Shown piece after piece: positions 18,506 through 27,279 of a stretch of 49,023 bases of DNA. Position numbers and translations under genes: made by a program. This DNA comes from Isotricha intestinalis (taxonomy: Eukaryota > Ciliophora > Litostomatea > Vestibuliferida > Isotrichidae): positions 1 to 49,023 of the forward strand of contig JAJJLU010000420.1 of NCBI GenBank assembly GCA_023807065.1, given 5' to 3'. Positions within the stretch are counted from its first letter, which is position 1, and the number at the start of each line of letters is the position of its first letter. The notes under the pieces were generated by a model. The model had not been told where the DNA came from. It saw nothing but the letters and a program-made list of their open reading frames with translations, and made no database searches.

Positions 18506-19690
18506 TTAATTAAAAAAAATAATTGTTCTATTTTCATTAAATTTCTCAAAAATACCATTTTCTTTTAAATTAAATAATTTAAAATTCTCACAACCAATCG
18601 TCATTGAAAGAATTATAGAAAGATATATAATTTGAAACATTAAAATAAAACAACAAATTGAAATTAAAAGTAACTTTATGTTGATTTGAGGTTTCATTAT
18701 AAATGGTTTATCTGATATAAATGTAATATATTCACTTTCATAATTAAATAAAGTTATGTAATTTTCTAAAAATGAAGAACCTAAAATAAAAAAATTTTTA
18801 TTTTTTGGATTTTTCTTCATTAAAATTTCACATTTATTATTATTAATTTCTTTTGTAAATTTAGTAAAATTTAATTCAAATATTTTTTTATGTATTTCAA
18901 AACTTATAATTTTATTTTTAATGAAATCACAATCACAGAATATTATATAATTTTCAATATTACAAGTTCCATTTGAAATTAAAATTTTAAAAGGATAATC
19001 AATTAAAAATTTATAAAAATTATCAGATATTAAATTTGTTCTTGATTCATAATTAAAAGAAAGATAATCTTCATTATTTATAAATACATAATTTTCATAT
19101 TTAAAACTAATAGAATTTAATTCACATACCCAAGAAGAATATTTTTTATTAATTTGACAATTTTGAAAATATTTTCTATAACTTTTACTTCTGGGAATTC
19201 CACCAAAATAAATATTACTTATATTTAATATATTATCTTTTTCTATTCCATAAGCTTTTAAATTTATTATTTTTTCCTTATTCAATTTTGAAATTATATT
19301 ATTTTCATCATTTAAAAATTTATAAGGTAAATTTAAAGTATTTGAACAATTATTATTTATATTTTTTAATACTTTTGTATATAAAGTCATATTAAATTTT
19401 CCTTCATTATTAAAATTAAAATTGTATGAAATTGGGAATAATTCATTTTTTTCATTATTAATTTCAATATTAATTTTTTTATTAATAATATTATTATCTA
19501 ATTTTAAACCACATAAAATAGGAAATTGATTTTCTTGATTTATATTATTAAAAACAATATTTTCATTATTATTAATATTAATATTATTAAAAAAATCCTT
19601 AAAATTTATTTTTATTATTTTTTCAAATTTCCTTTTTTCAACCAAAGAAATAAATAAAAGAAAGAAAAATTTGAAGAAAAGAAATTCCAT
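18506..19690 (-). CDS. Membrane-anchored pepsin-like protein, probably inactive
   Basis: 394 residues with a hydrophobic signal sequence (~1-17) and a transmembrane helix at ~339-362, followed by a short tail. The body fits the A1 aspartyl protease pattern: ISNIYFGGIP, a SSWVCELNSISF strand (family YW.v.l..i.v), and FILGSSFLENYITLFNYESEYITFI, the pepsin ILG..FL..yy.vFD.....igfa block near the C-terminus. Where the C-lobe active site D(T/S)G(S/T) should lie, the sequence reads LSFNYESRTNLIS, so the catalytic Asp-Thr-Gly is lost; no N-lobe DTG is found either. I infer a pseudoprotease on the secretory pathway or cell surface. A degenerate but genuine A1 fold is the best reading; function unknown. 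Confidence 0.7.
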   Translation of the reverse strand: MEFLFFKFFFLLFISLVEKRKFEKIIKINFKDFFNNININNNENIVFNNINQENQFPILCGLKLDNNIINKKINIEINNEKNELFPISYNFNFNNEGKFNMTLYTKVLKNINNNCSNTLNLPYKFLNDENNIISKLNKEKIINLKAYGIEKDNILNISNIYFGGIPRSKSYRKYFQNCQINKKYSSWVCELNSISFKYENYVFINNEDYLSFNYESRTNLISDNFYKFLIDYPFKILISNGTCNIENYIIFCDCDFIKNKIISFEIHKKIFELNFTKFTKEINNNKCEILMKKNPKNKNFFILGSSFLENYITLFNYESEYITFISDKPFIMKPQINIKLLLISICCFILMFQIIYLSIILSMTIGCENFKLFNLKENGIFEKFNENRTIIFFN

Positions 19691-19782
19691 AAAAAAAAGT
19701 AAATTATATAAAATTATAATTTTAAAATAAAATAATAATTCCTATATAAATAATATAATATAATATAAAAAAATCAAAAAAA

Positions 19783-21636
19783 TTAATTTTTTATTTTTTT
19801 AAAATTTTTAAAATCAATTGTTTTCCCAAATTTACTAACAGTTGTAGTAAAAACTAATTTAGATTTACTTTTTTGATAACTTTTTGAAACAGGTTTAAAA
19901 ACTTTTTTTAAAGTAATAGGAGGTTTAATTTCTTCTTTTGAATTTCTTTCAGTTTTTGGATTTGAATTAGAAATAATTTTTTTAATTTCTTTCTTTATGT
20001 TTGCCATACTTTTATTAGTAATAATTTCCTTAGGAATTTTTTTATGAAAAGTTAAACTTGTTTTATTTTTCACCATTCCACTTAAATTGTTATTGTTAAA
20101 ATTATTATTATAATTATTAAAATTATTGTTGTTAGTAAAATTATTATTTTTATTAAAATCTTTTTTATTTGTTCTTATATCAATTTTAGTAACAGATTTT
20201 TTTAAAATTTTTTTTTCTTCTCCTGCTTTTAAAGGAATAACAGAAGCAGGTCTTTTAATTTTCTCTAATTTTTCCATAACTAAAGCTCTTTGTTTTGAAT
20301 TAAAATTTTTATCTTTACTTAAAGGTCTTGTAATATTTTTATTTAAATTAATATTTTTATCACCATTTCTAATAATATCTTTAATATGAATAGTAGTATT
20401 AGGTAATAATTTAACTTCTTTTTCTTTTGAATTATATATAGTACTATATTTAAATGGAGTTACTTGATGTGAATTTTTTGACATTTGATTTTGATTTGAT
20501 TCTACACTTCCTCCTTTAACACGAAAAGATTTTCCTGTATTTGAATTTTTTTGACTTATACTTTTATTCCAATTATAATTTGAATTATTATTATTATTTG
20601 AATAATTATTTGAATTATTAATTGAATTATTATGAGAATTATTATTATAATCTATTAGGTTTAAATCTCCTTTTTTATTTGTACTTTTTGTTAAAGTTAC
20701 TTTTTCAACACTTACAATTTTAACTTTTGATTTTCTTTTTTCTTCACTTATTTTTAACATAGAATCCAAAGAATCTCTTTGTTTAAATAATTCATAAACT
20801 CTATCATAATTAATTTGATTCATTTCAACAATTTCTCTAATATAAGGTCTAACGTCATAAACTTTAGATAATTTTTCTAAAACATAACTCATTTGAATTA
20901 ATTCTTTATCATTTTTATCTTCATAAAAACTTTTAATAGGAATTCCATTTTCAGGATCTAAACAATAAGAATTAGAATTATTATCTAAAATAATTAAACT
21001 TTTCATATTTCTATTTAATTTTTTTAATTCTTTAACATAACCGTTATTAATAAAACTACAACTATCTCTAAAAAATCTATATTTACAAACTTTATTAATA
21101 TCAATTAAATCAATTACCATATTTGCATAAGTACTTTGAGAAGCAGTAAAAATAATAATTTCATAACATTTTGAAACTCTTTCTAAAAATTCATTAAGAT
21201 AAGGTCTTATCATAATATAAACATCTCTCAATTTAAAATCTATATCTACCTTATTATATAAAATATATTTTACCTTAATTTTATAATCATATTCATTTTT
21301 AAATTTTTCAAAGCTTGAATGAACTAAAGTTTCATCTAAATCTAAAACTAAAGTTTTCTTATTATTATTTTGAGGTAGTGAAGGTAAAAAATATTCTTCT
21401 ACTGGATTACAATAACGATTATTTGGATTAAATGAATGAGTTTTTTGATTTTTTATTTCTAAAAGTAAAAGTTGAGAAGAGGGTAAAAAAATATTTTTTG
21501 ATTCTATTTGAGAATAATCGTTTAATGTTTCTGACATATTATTTTCTATTAATCTTGTCTTTTTTATATCTAAGGAATATCCTCTCTCAAAATTTTGCTG
21601 AAATTCATAGGATAATGGCTCTATTGGAATATTCAT
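19783..21636 (-). CDS. FCP/SCP (NIF-like) CTD-type phosphatase
   Basis: 617 residues. Residues ~92-260 form the FCP1/SCP (NLI-interacting factor) catalytic domain: TLVLDLDETLVHSS (~93-106) with the DxDxT nucleophile motif, MIRPYLNEFLERVSKCYEIIIFTAS, YKFFRDSC-type segment KYRFFRDSCSF, and the second acidic motif SLIILDNNSNSY. These enzymes remove phosphate from Ser/Thr, classically on the RNA polymerase II C-terminal domain. The remaining ~350 residues are disordered, with Asn tracts and basic Lys/Ser/Thr patches, unlike the short animal SCPs. No BRCT domain, so it is not FCP1 itself. TAA stop; divergent from the RRM gene with 139 bp between ATGs. Confidence 0.92.
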   Translation of the reverse strand: MNIPIEPLSYEFQQNFERGYSLDIKKTRLIENNMSETLNDYSQIESKNIFLPSSQLLLLEIKNQKTHSFNPNNRYCNPVEEYFLPSLPQNNNKKTLVLDLDETLVHSSFEKFKNEYDYKIKVKYILYNKVDIDFKLRDVYIMIRPYLNEFLERVSKCYEIIIFTASQSTYANMVIDLIDINKVCKYRFFRDSCSFINNGYVKELKKLNRNMKSLIILDNNSNSYCLDPENGIPIKSFYEDKNDKELIQMSYVLEKLSKVYDVRPYIREIVEMNQINYDRVYELFKQRDSLDSMLKISEEKRKSKVKIVSVEKVTLTKSTNKKGDLNLIDYNNNSHNNSINNSNNYSNNNNNSNYNWNKSISQKNSNTGKSFRVKGGSVESNQNQMSKNSHQVTPFKYSTIYNSKEKEVKLLPNTTIHIKDIIRNGDKNINLNKNITRPLSKDKNFNSKQRALVMEKLEKIKRPASVIPLKAGEEKKILKKSVTKIDIRTNKKDFNKNNNFTNNNNFNNYNNNFNNNNLSGMVKNKTSLTFHKKIPKEIITNKSMANIKKEIKKIISNSNPKTERNSKEEIKPPITLKKVFKPVSKSYQKSKSKLVFTTTVSKFGKTIDFKNFKKIKN

Positions 21637-21775
21637 TTTTTTCTTATTTTTTTATTTTTTTAAATGTTTTTTAATGCTTTTTTTAATTGAATTTTTTTAA
21701 TTTTATTTAAAATATAAAATATTTAATAATTAATATCTGTTTGAATTGAACAAATTTAAAGCTTTTAAAAAAAAA

Positions 21776-22726
21776 ATGGATCAAAACTCAATACAAGCAA
21801 GAACCTTATGGATAGGAGAAATAGAGAATTGGATGGATGAACAATTTATAGAAACTCGTTTCTTATCATACAACATTCCAATAAAGAGTATAAAAATAAT
21901 AAGAGACCGTTCAAAAGGAATATGTTTAGGATATGGATTTGTGGAATTTTATTCAAAAGATCAAGCCAACGAAGTATTAACTGAATTAAATGACAAAGGA
22001 ATATTATATAATAATAAAACATTTAAATTAAATTGGGCAAGTGATTCAGCAAGCAAAGCAGCTTGTATGGGTTCTCTTCCTAAAAATGAATTTACTATTT
22101 ATATTGGAGAACTTGATCCTAATATTAATGAAAATTATTTAAAAAATATCTTTTTCAAATTATATAAAAGTGTCATTGGTGCTAAGATTGTCATTGATCC
22201 TATTACTAAAAAAAGTAAAGGTTATGGTTTTGTTAGATTTAGTGATCAAAATGAAAGTCAAAGAGCTATTTTAGAAATGAATGGATTTGAAATTAATGGA
22301 AAAGCAATTAAGGTAAAGTAAAGAATTTATTTTTTTAATAATTTTTTATTTTAATCATCCCATTTTTTTAGTCAGGCTGCGTTTAAAAAATTACAAGAAT
22401 TGAATTTTATAAATGGAAATTTTCAAGAGGATTTAAATAAATATAATAATAGTTTTGATAACAATGGAAATTTAAATAATAATAATCAGATTAATCATAA
22501 TGGAAATATTAATGTTAGTAGTGTTTTCGAAAAGGAAGAAGATGAAAATGATATTTTAAATAATTTTTATAAGTGTGATGGAAATTTTTTAAATCAATTT
22601 AATAATTATAATATAAATGATAAACCTAATAATTTATTTGAATTTTATATGAATCAAAGTCATAATTTTAATTATGTAAATCCTTTTAATTATTATAGTA
22701 CTCCTAAATTTAATCAAAAAAAGTAA
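21776..22726 (+). CDS. Two-RRM RNA-binding protein (SECp43/Nam8/RBP45-like), spliced
   Basis: I read join(21776..22317,22372..22726), 298 residues. The start is the ATG at 21776; an in-frame TTG 30 bases upstream is not used. RRM1 (~8-85) begins ARTLWIGEIENWMDE with RNP1-like GYGFVEFY; RRM2 (~92-170) begins EFTIYIGELDPNI with RNP1 KGYGFVRF. The tandem layout with an R-T-L-W-I-G-(D/E)-(L/I) opening and a spacer of only ~10 residues is typical of the tRNA-Sec associated SECp43, yeast Nam8 and plant RBP45/47 group, which act in splicing or mRNA/tRNA metabolism. A 54-nt intron follows the codons for AIKV; splicing gives AIKVNQAAFKKLQ, completing the RRM end. The C-terminus is Asn-rich. Confidence 0.9.
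22318..22371 (+). other. 54-nt intron in RRM gene
   Basis: Begins GTAAAGAATTTA and ends in a T-rich tract plus TTTTTTTAG. The reading frame stops at 22319-22321 if it is retained. An alternative pair, GT at 22313 with AG at 22375 (63 nt), also keeps the frame but drops the conserved Val and the Asn-Gln that complete the RRM end, so I prefer 22318-22371. Confidence 0.75.
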
Positions 22727-22956
22727 TAAAAATAAAAAGTATTAACAAAGGTATATTTTAAAGTTTTAGACTATAATAGTTTATTTTTATGAGTTAATTT
22801 TTTTCCAAACAAATATTATAAATATTAAAAAGTGTAATAAAAAAAAAATTAAAAAAAAATATTAACCTAAATATTTGAAATATTATATTTTAAAAAATAT
22901 TCACTAATAATGGATAAAAAATCTTTTGTTAAAAAAAAATTTAAAAAAACTCTAAT

Positions 22957-24177
22957 TTAATTAGAACTAACAATAACTTCTTCTTCACTACTAGTACTAT
23001 TTCTAGAAATACTTTTACTTTCATTTCTACTTTCATTAAATTTCATTAAAAGATCATAATATACAATTCTATCATAAGAATATTTGAAATAATTAAAACC
23101 TTCATTTTTAACAAATTTATTAAAATCAAAATAAATCAATCCAAAAACAAACCATAAAATAATATCTAAAACAATTAAATTAGAAAAATATTCATAAGAT
23201 TTATAAATATTTAATTGTTTTTTTCCTTCATCACTCTTAAAGAAATAAGAATGTTTTTTACTTTTTTCAAATTCATTTAAAAATCCAAGATAAATGTTAT
23301 AATATTTGTTAAAATCAATATCATCTTTAACAAAAATATATTCTGGTGAAGAATCAAAATTACTTTCAACAAGATAATTAACGATATCAAAACCAGGTAA
23401 ATTTAAAGAACCATATTCATGATCAATTATTAATATTTTATCATCTTTTTGAAGAAAATTTAATCTTAAAGTATCATTATGATTTAAAGTTAAATAACCT
23501 TTTAAAGGAAAAACAGAATAAAAAATATCCAATAAATTATTAGAGAAATTTAACATATAATTTAATTCTTTTTGTGTGTTTTCTTTATTTGGAAAATCAA
23601 CCTTTTCTAAATTTTCTTTAAATTTCAATAAAGCTTTCATTCCTTTATTATACATATTTTTCATACATAATTCAAATATATTTTGATTAGTTTCAACAGG
23701 AAAATCAATGGTATCATTAAATTTTTTTAATTTAATAATTCCATTATTTAATTCAAATTTATAAATAGGACAAATTTCACAATAAGAAACAAGTACTTTA
23801 AATATTTTATTTAAGTAATTTGTTTTTCTTAAATTTTCAAAAGGAATTAGAAAAGAATTAGTAACAAATTCTTCAATACGATAATTTTTATGATCAGTTT
23901 CATATATTTTTGGTCCAATTCCAAATTTTGATAATGAAATTATTATTCCTTCTTCTAAAGGTCGATTTACTAATTCTGATATTTCACCAAAATTCCTATA
24001 TGCTATTTCGATTATTTTTTCTTTAGTTTTTTTATCTATTATTATTACTTGATATATATCATTACTTAAACTATCCATTTTTATAAATGTACATTCAAAA
24101 TCTTCATTTGATGTGTAGTTAAATTTGGATTTTATGAAATTATTTATTGTTTCTTTGACGGATTCTAATGATTTCAT
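22957..24177 (-). CDS. Choline/ethanolamine kinase
   Basis: 406 residues. Kinase-fold motifs are visible in order: LSKFGIGPKIYETDHKNYRIEEFV (~90-115; family LS..G.GPkLYg.f..gR.E.f), the Brenner motif LNHNDTLRLNF (catalytic Asp near residue 235; family HNDL...N), and the choline-kinase motif LIIDHEYGSLNLPGFDIVNYLVES (~245-270; family lIDFEY...n...fDian.f.E). It phosphorylates choline or ethanolamine with ATP, the first step of the Kennedy pathway for phosphatidylcholine or phosphatidylethanolamine. The metal-binding DFEY is D-H-E-Y here, a mild deviation. No signal peptide; cytosolic. Which amine is preferred cannot be told by eye. The C-terminus is Ser/Glu-rich. TAA stop. Confidence 0.9.
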   Translation of the reverse strand: MKSLESVKETINNFIKSKFNYTSNEDFECTFIKMDSLSNDIYQVIIIDKKTKEKIIEIAYRNFGEISELVNRPLEEGIIISLSKFGIGPKIYETDHKNYRIEEFVTNSFLIPFENLRKTNYLNKIFKVLVSYCEICPIYKFELNNGIIKLKKFNDTIDFPVETNQNIFELCMKNMYNKGMKALLKFKENLEKVDFPNKENTQKELNYMLNFSNNLLDIFYSVFPLKGYLTLNHNDTLRLNFLQKDDKILIIDHEYGSLNLPGFDIVNYLVESNFDSSPEYIFVKDDIDFNKYYNIYLGFLNEFEKSKKHSYFFKSDEGKKQLNIYKSYEYFSNLIVLDIILWFVFGLIYFDFNKFVKNEGFNYFKYSYDRIVYYDLLMKFNESRNESKSISRNSTSSEEEVIVSSN

Positions 24178-24387
24178 TTTTTTTTTTTGGAAAGTTTTTT
24201 TAAAATGTTTTGATTTTTTAGAAACTGATTTATATAATTAAACAATAAAAACAAAAAAAAATTATTTTTTTATTTTTTTTAATAAATTAATATTAATCTA
24301 ATTTAAATAACATATAAAAAAACTTATTGAAAAAAATCACTTTCCCATTTCATTCAATCAATGTTTTGCAATTATTTGTTTTTTTAT

Positions 24388-25401
24388 TTAAAATATATTT
24401 GATATTGTTTTAATATATTCTTCTGATATTGAATCTAAAGAACATTGATTATTTATTTCTTCATTTATATTTATTTGTTCAATATTAGATATTCTTATTT
24501 CATCTAATAATAATATTATTTGTGCCATACTTTTCTCTTCGTTTTGAATTTTTTCTTTTATTGAAAGTAAATTATTATTTATTTCTTCTCTAATTATTTC
24601 TTGAATAGTTAATTGGAAAAAATTTGAATTGATTATATCAAAATAAATTGAATAAAATTTTAATTTATCATCAATTATTTCATTTAATGAATTATTTATA
24701 TCATAGTCTTTTGAATCTAATTCATAAATTTGTTTTTCTATTTTATCTAAATAATCAATATTTAATTGAATATTTTTTAATATATTTTCTAATAATTGAA
24801 GAAGTAAATTATTTAAATTTTCAAATTTTAATTTTCCTTTTAATAAAATATTTTCAACTTTATCACTTAAAAATTTTTCTATTTTTTCTAATAAAACTTT
24901 ACAAGAATTTTCTATATATTCCCAAATTTCTTTTAATATTTCTAAAGAATTTGAATAATTTATCATTTGTTTTTCTATTAATTTATTCATAAGTGAAATA
25001 TTAGTTAAAGAAATTAAAGAAAGAAATTTTAATATTATATTATAACTATAAAATGATATTAGAGTTTTATTTTTAAAAATTTCCCAAATGTAAATTAATT
25101 CTTTATCCTTTTTAATTTGAATGTTATTTTTAATTTCAGATATTTTTAATTTATCTTCAATTAACTTAAAACAAAAGCTTTTAAATTGATATTCATTTTT
25201 TTGATTATATTGAAATTTCTCTTCATAATTATCAATCAAATTTCCATTATAAACATTTTTAACAAAATTATAAATCCCAAAACAAACATTTTTACTAACT
25301 TCATAATTCCTAATTCCAAAATAAACAAACCCTCCAAAAAGACTTCCCAAAATAAGAATTTTTTTTTTATTTTTACAAAAAAATTCCTTAACACCCATCA
25401 T
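24388..25401 (-). CDS. PEX3-like membrane protein (candidate peroxin-3)
   Basis: 337 residues. The N-terminus reads FFCKNKKKILILGSLFGGFV, a basic cluster running straight into a single transmembrane helix (~15-31), as in PEX3. It is followed by segments in PEX3 order: a YQFKSFCFKLIEDKL helix, KDKELIYIWEIFKNKTLISFYSYNIIL and a hydrophobic LSLISLTNISLMN (PEX3: LEIWE.LK..SF.....Y....L...L..Q.NI). The remaining ~190 residues are helical, Leu/Ile/Asn-rich. PEX3 anchors PEX19 in the peroxisome or ER membrane to insert peroxisomal membrane proteins. The match is by pattern and memory, hence moderate; a generic N-anchored helical protein is the alternative. Its start is only 27 bp from that of the divergent START gene. 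Confidence 0.6.
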   Translation of the reverse strand: MMGVKEFFCKNKKKILILGSLFGGFVYFGIRNYEVSKNVCFGIYNFVKNVYNGNLIDNYEEKFQYNQKNEYQFKSFCFKLIEDKLKISEIKNNIQIKKDKELIYIWEIFKNKTLISFYSYNIILKFLSLISLTNISLMNKLIEKQMINYSNSLEILKEIWEYIENSCKVLLEKIEKFLSDKVENILLKGKLKFENLNNLLLQLLENILKNIQLNIDYLDKIEKQIYELDSKDYDINNSLNEIIDDKLKFYSIYFDIINSNFFQLTIQEIIREEINNNLLSIKEKIQNEEKSMAQIILLLDEIRISNIEQININEEINNQCSLDSISEEYIKTISNIF

Positions 25402-25428
25402 TAAAAAAAATTTATTTTCAAAAAAAAA

Positions 25429-26250
25429 ATGATTGAATCAGAAGAACCAACATTTTTCCAAAAATTATTTTCTTGTTGTTTAAACACAAACCAAGGAACA
25501 GATATAAATGATTTAAACCTTCAAAGAAATTCTCAAGAAATAATTAAGAACATAGGAGAAAAAATAACAGATTCATTATTATTATTTGATAGGAAATATA
25601 TAAGAGACGATGAAATAAATGTAATAAAATATACAAAAGAAGGTATATTTGCATTTATAAAGAAGATTCAAAATTTAGATTATATAACTAAAAGTGAAAA
25701 GAATTTAATAAAAATATCAATTTCTCAAAAATCAGATTTAACACCCTTAATACCAATAATTCGTTGTGAAATAATATTACCAAAAAGTCGTTTTATAAAT
25801 CCTCCTCCAATATTAGATATAGCAAGAATCAATTTTTCACCTGAAGAAAGATTAAAATGGGATAAAGATATTAAAAGTTATGAAATAATTAATAAAATTA
25901 GTTCTGATACTTCAATTAATAAAATAATTACTCAAAAACAAATTCTTATTATTTCTGAAAGAGAATTTTATAATAAAAGATGTGAATTTATGGATGATGG
26001 AATTTATTATAGTTTTTCTACAAGTATTCCTGATGATATTTTCCCTTTAAAAAGTGAAATTCTTAGAGTCAAAAATTATTTTACTATTTTTGTTATTTCT
26101 CATGATATTAATAATTATTATTTTGATTCTATTAGTCAAATTGATTTTAAAAGTTCTATGAATATTGATTTAATGATTGGACCTTTACCTCTTAAAACGA
26201 AAGATTTTTATGATAAGTTAGTTGCTTACTTTAATGAAATTAGTGAATAA
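25429..26250 (+). CDS. START-domain lipid-transfer-like protein
   Basis: 273 residues. Residues ~55-270 resemble the START (StAR-related lipid transfer) fold. The best block is RINFSPEERLKWDKDIKSYEII (family: ..v..R..WD.....v..v), followed by IISEREFYNKRCEF (family: vs.RDfv..R), SFSTSIPDDIFPLKSEILRVKNYF (family: S..hp..P....VR......) and a final helix KTKDFYDKLVAYFNEI. It would bind a lipid or sterol in a hydrophobic tunnel and move it between membranes. The N-terminus contains FSCCLNTN, a possible S-acylation site that could anchor it to a membrane. It shares a 27-bp divergent spacer with the PEX3-like gene. TAA stop. Confidence 0.85.
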   Translation: MIESEEPTFFQKLFSCCLNTNQGTDINDLNLQRNSQEIIKNIGEKITDSLLLFDRKYIRDDEINVIKYTKEGIFAFIKKIQNLDYITKSEKNLIKISISQKSDLTPLIPIIRCEIILPKSRFINPPPILDIARINFSPEERLKWDKDIKSYEIINKISSDTSINKIITQKQILIISEREFYNKRCEFMDDGIYYSFSTSIPDDIFPLKSEILRVKNYFTIFVISHDINNYYFDSISQIDFKSSMNIDLMIGPLPLKTKDFYDKLVAYFNEISE

Positions 26251-26363
26251 AAAAAGGGTTTTTAAATGATGCTTTTTTTATTTAATATAATATTTATTTT
26301 TTTTTAGTATTTATTTAATATTTTATTTATTGTTTATAATTTTTTTTATTATATTCAAAAAAA

Positions 26364-27074
26364 ATGAGGAAAATTATAATTGATCAAGTATTTTCAGGTA
26401 ACTTAATGAATAAATTAAAGCCATTAAATCAATTAAAAAAGGAAGAAAACTTAGATCAAAACCAAATCCATATAAGAAGTAATTCATGTTCAACGATAGA
26501 AAGTACAGATTTATCAAATGAAAACAAAACCTATATATTAAACAAGCATTTGTTATCAAGAAGATTATTAGTACGAAATAAAAAAGAAACATATAAAGAA
26601 GATGATAATTTAATAATATTTGAAAATTTTGAAGGAATAAATAAAACTTTAGAAGAATCAAAATTGACAATAGAAAAAATATTAGTAATTCAAAATTGTA
26701 TAGAAAGTAATTTTATAATATCAAAAAAAATAAATAGAATATACATAATAAATAGTGAAGATATAAAATTAACATGTGAAGATTTATTAGTAAATATAGA
26801 ATTAATAAATGTAATAAAATTGAAAATACAATGTAAAGGATTAGTAAATATGATTAATGTTGATAGTTGTAAAGATGTTTTATTATATTTATATCCTCCT
26901 TCTTCACATATTCCTATTTCTGTTTCTAATTCTTCTGATATTAGATTAAGAGTTAATAAAGATGGAAATGATACAAGAGAATTTATTGATTATTTTATTC
27001 CTGAAAGCTTTGTTTTTAAAATTAATGATGATATGAAATTAGAATCTAAAGTCCATTTTAGATACGGAGAATAA
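26364..27074 (+). CDS. C-CAP (cyclase-associated protein C-terminal) actin-binding protein
   Basis: 236 residues. From ~80 to the end it matches the C-terminal domain of cyclase-associated protein (CAP/Srv2): a parallel beta-helix with the repeated pattern KINRIYIINSEDIKL, INVIKLKIQCKGLVNMINVDSCKDVLLYL, and the family's ending NSSDIRLRVNKDGNDTREFIDYFIPESF (CAP: aksSemNv.ip...gdf.E.pvPeqf). This domain binds ADP-actin and recharges it with ATP. The adenylate cyclase-binding N-terminal domain and the proline-rich centre are absent, as in the short CAPs of some protists. The N-terminal ~75 residues are basic and probably disordered. 113 bp downstream of the START gene on the same strand; TAA stop. 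Confidence 0.85.
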   Translation: MRKIIIDQVFSGNLMNKLKPLNQLKKEENLDQNQIHIRSNSCSTIESTDLSNENKTYILNKHLLSRRLLVRNKKETYKEDDNLIIFENFEGINKTLEESKLTIEKILVIQNCIESNFIISKKINRIYIINSEDIKLTCEDLLVNIELINVIKLKIQCKGLVNMINVDSCKDVLLYLYPPSSHIPISVSNSSDIRLRVNKDGNDTREFIDYFIPESFVFKINDDMKLESKVHFRYGE

Positions 27075-27279
27075 ATTTTATTTTTTTTGTTTAGTTTTAC
27101 CATTTCAAATTAGTTTTTATTATAAGTTTGATTTAATGAAAAAAATATTTTATTTTTATGATATGAATTTATTATTTATTTAAAAATATTCAAAAATTTT
27201 TTTTTTAAATTTCTGACTAAAAAAGGAATATGAATTTAAATTGTAAAAAAAATAAACAAACAAAAAAAAAATAAAATAA

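Noticed and set aside
21746..21775. Ten-codon TTG-initiated extension of the RRM protein
   Set aside because: A proper ATG at 21776 lies in the usual A-rich context directly before the RRM; non-ATG starts are not needed.
22313..22375. Alternative 63-nt intron in the RRM gene
   Set aside because: Also in frame, but it removes the conserved Val and following residues at the end of RRM2; the 54-nt option gives a better domain end.
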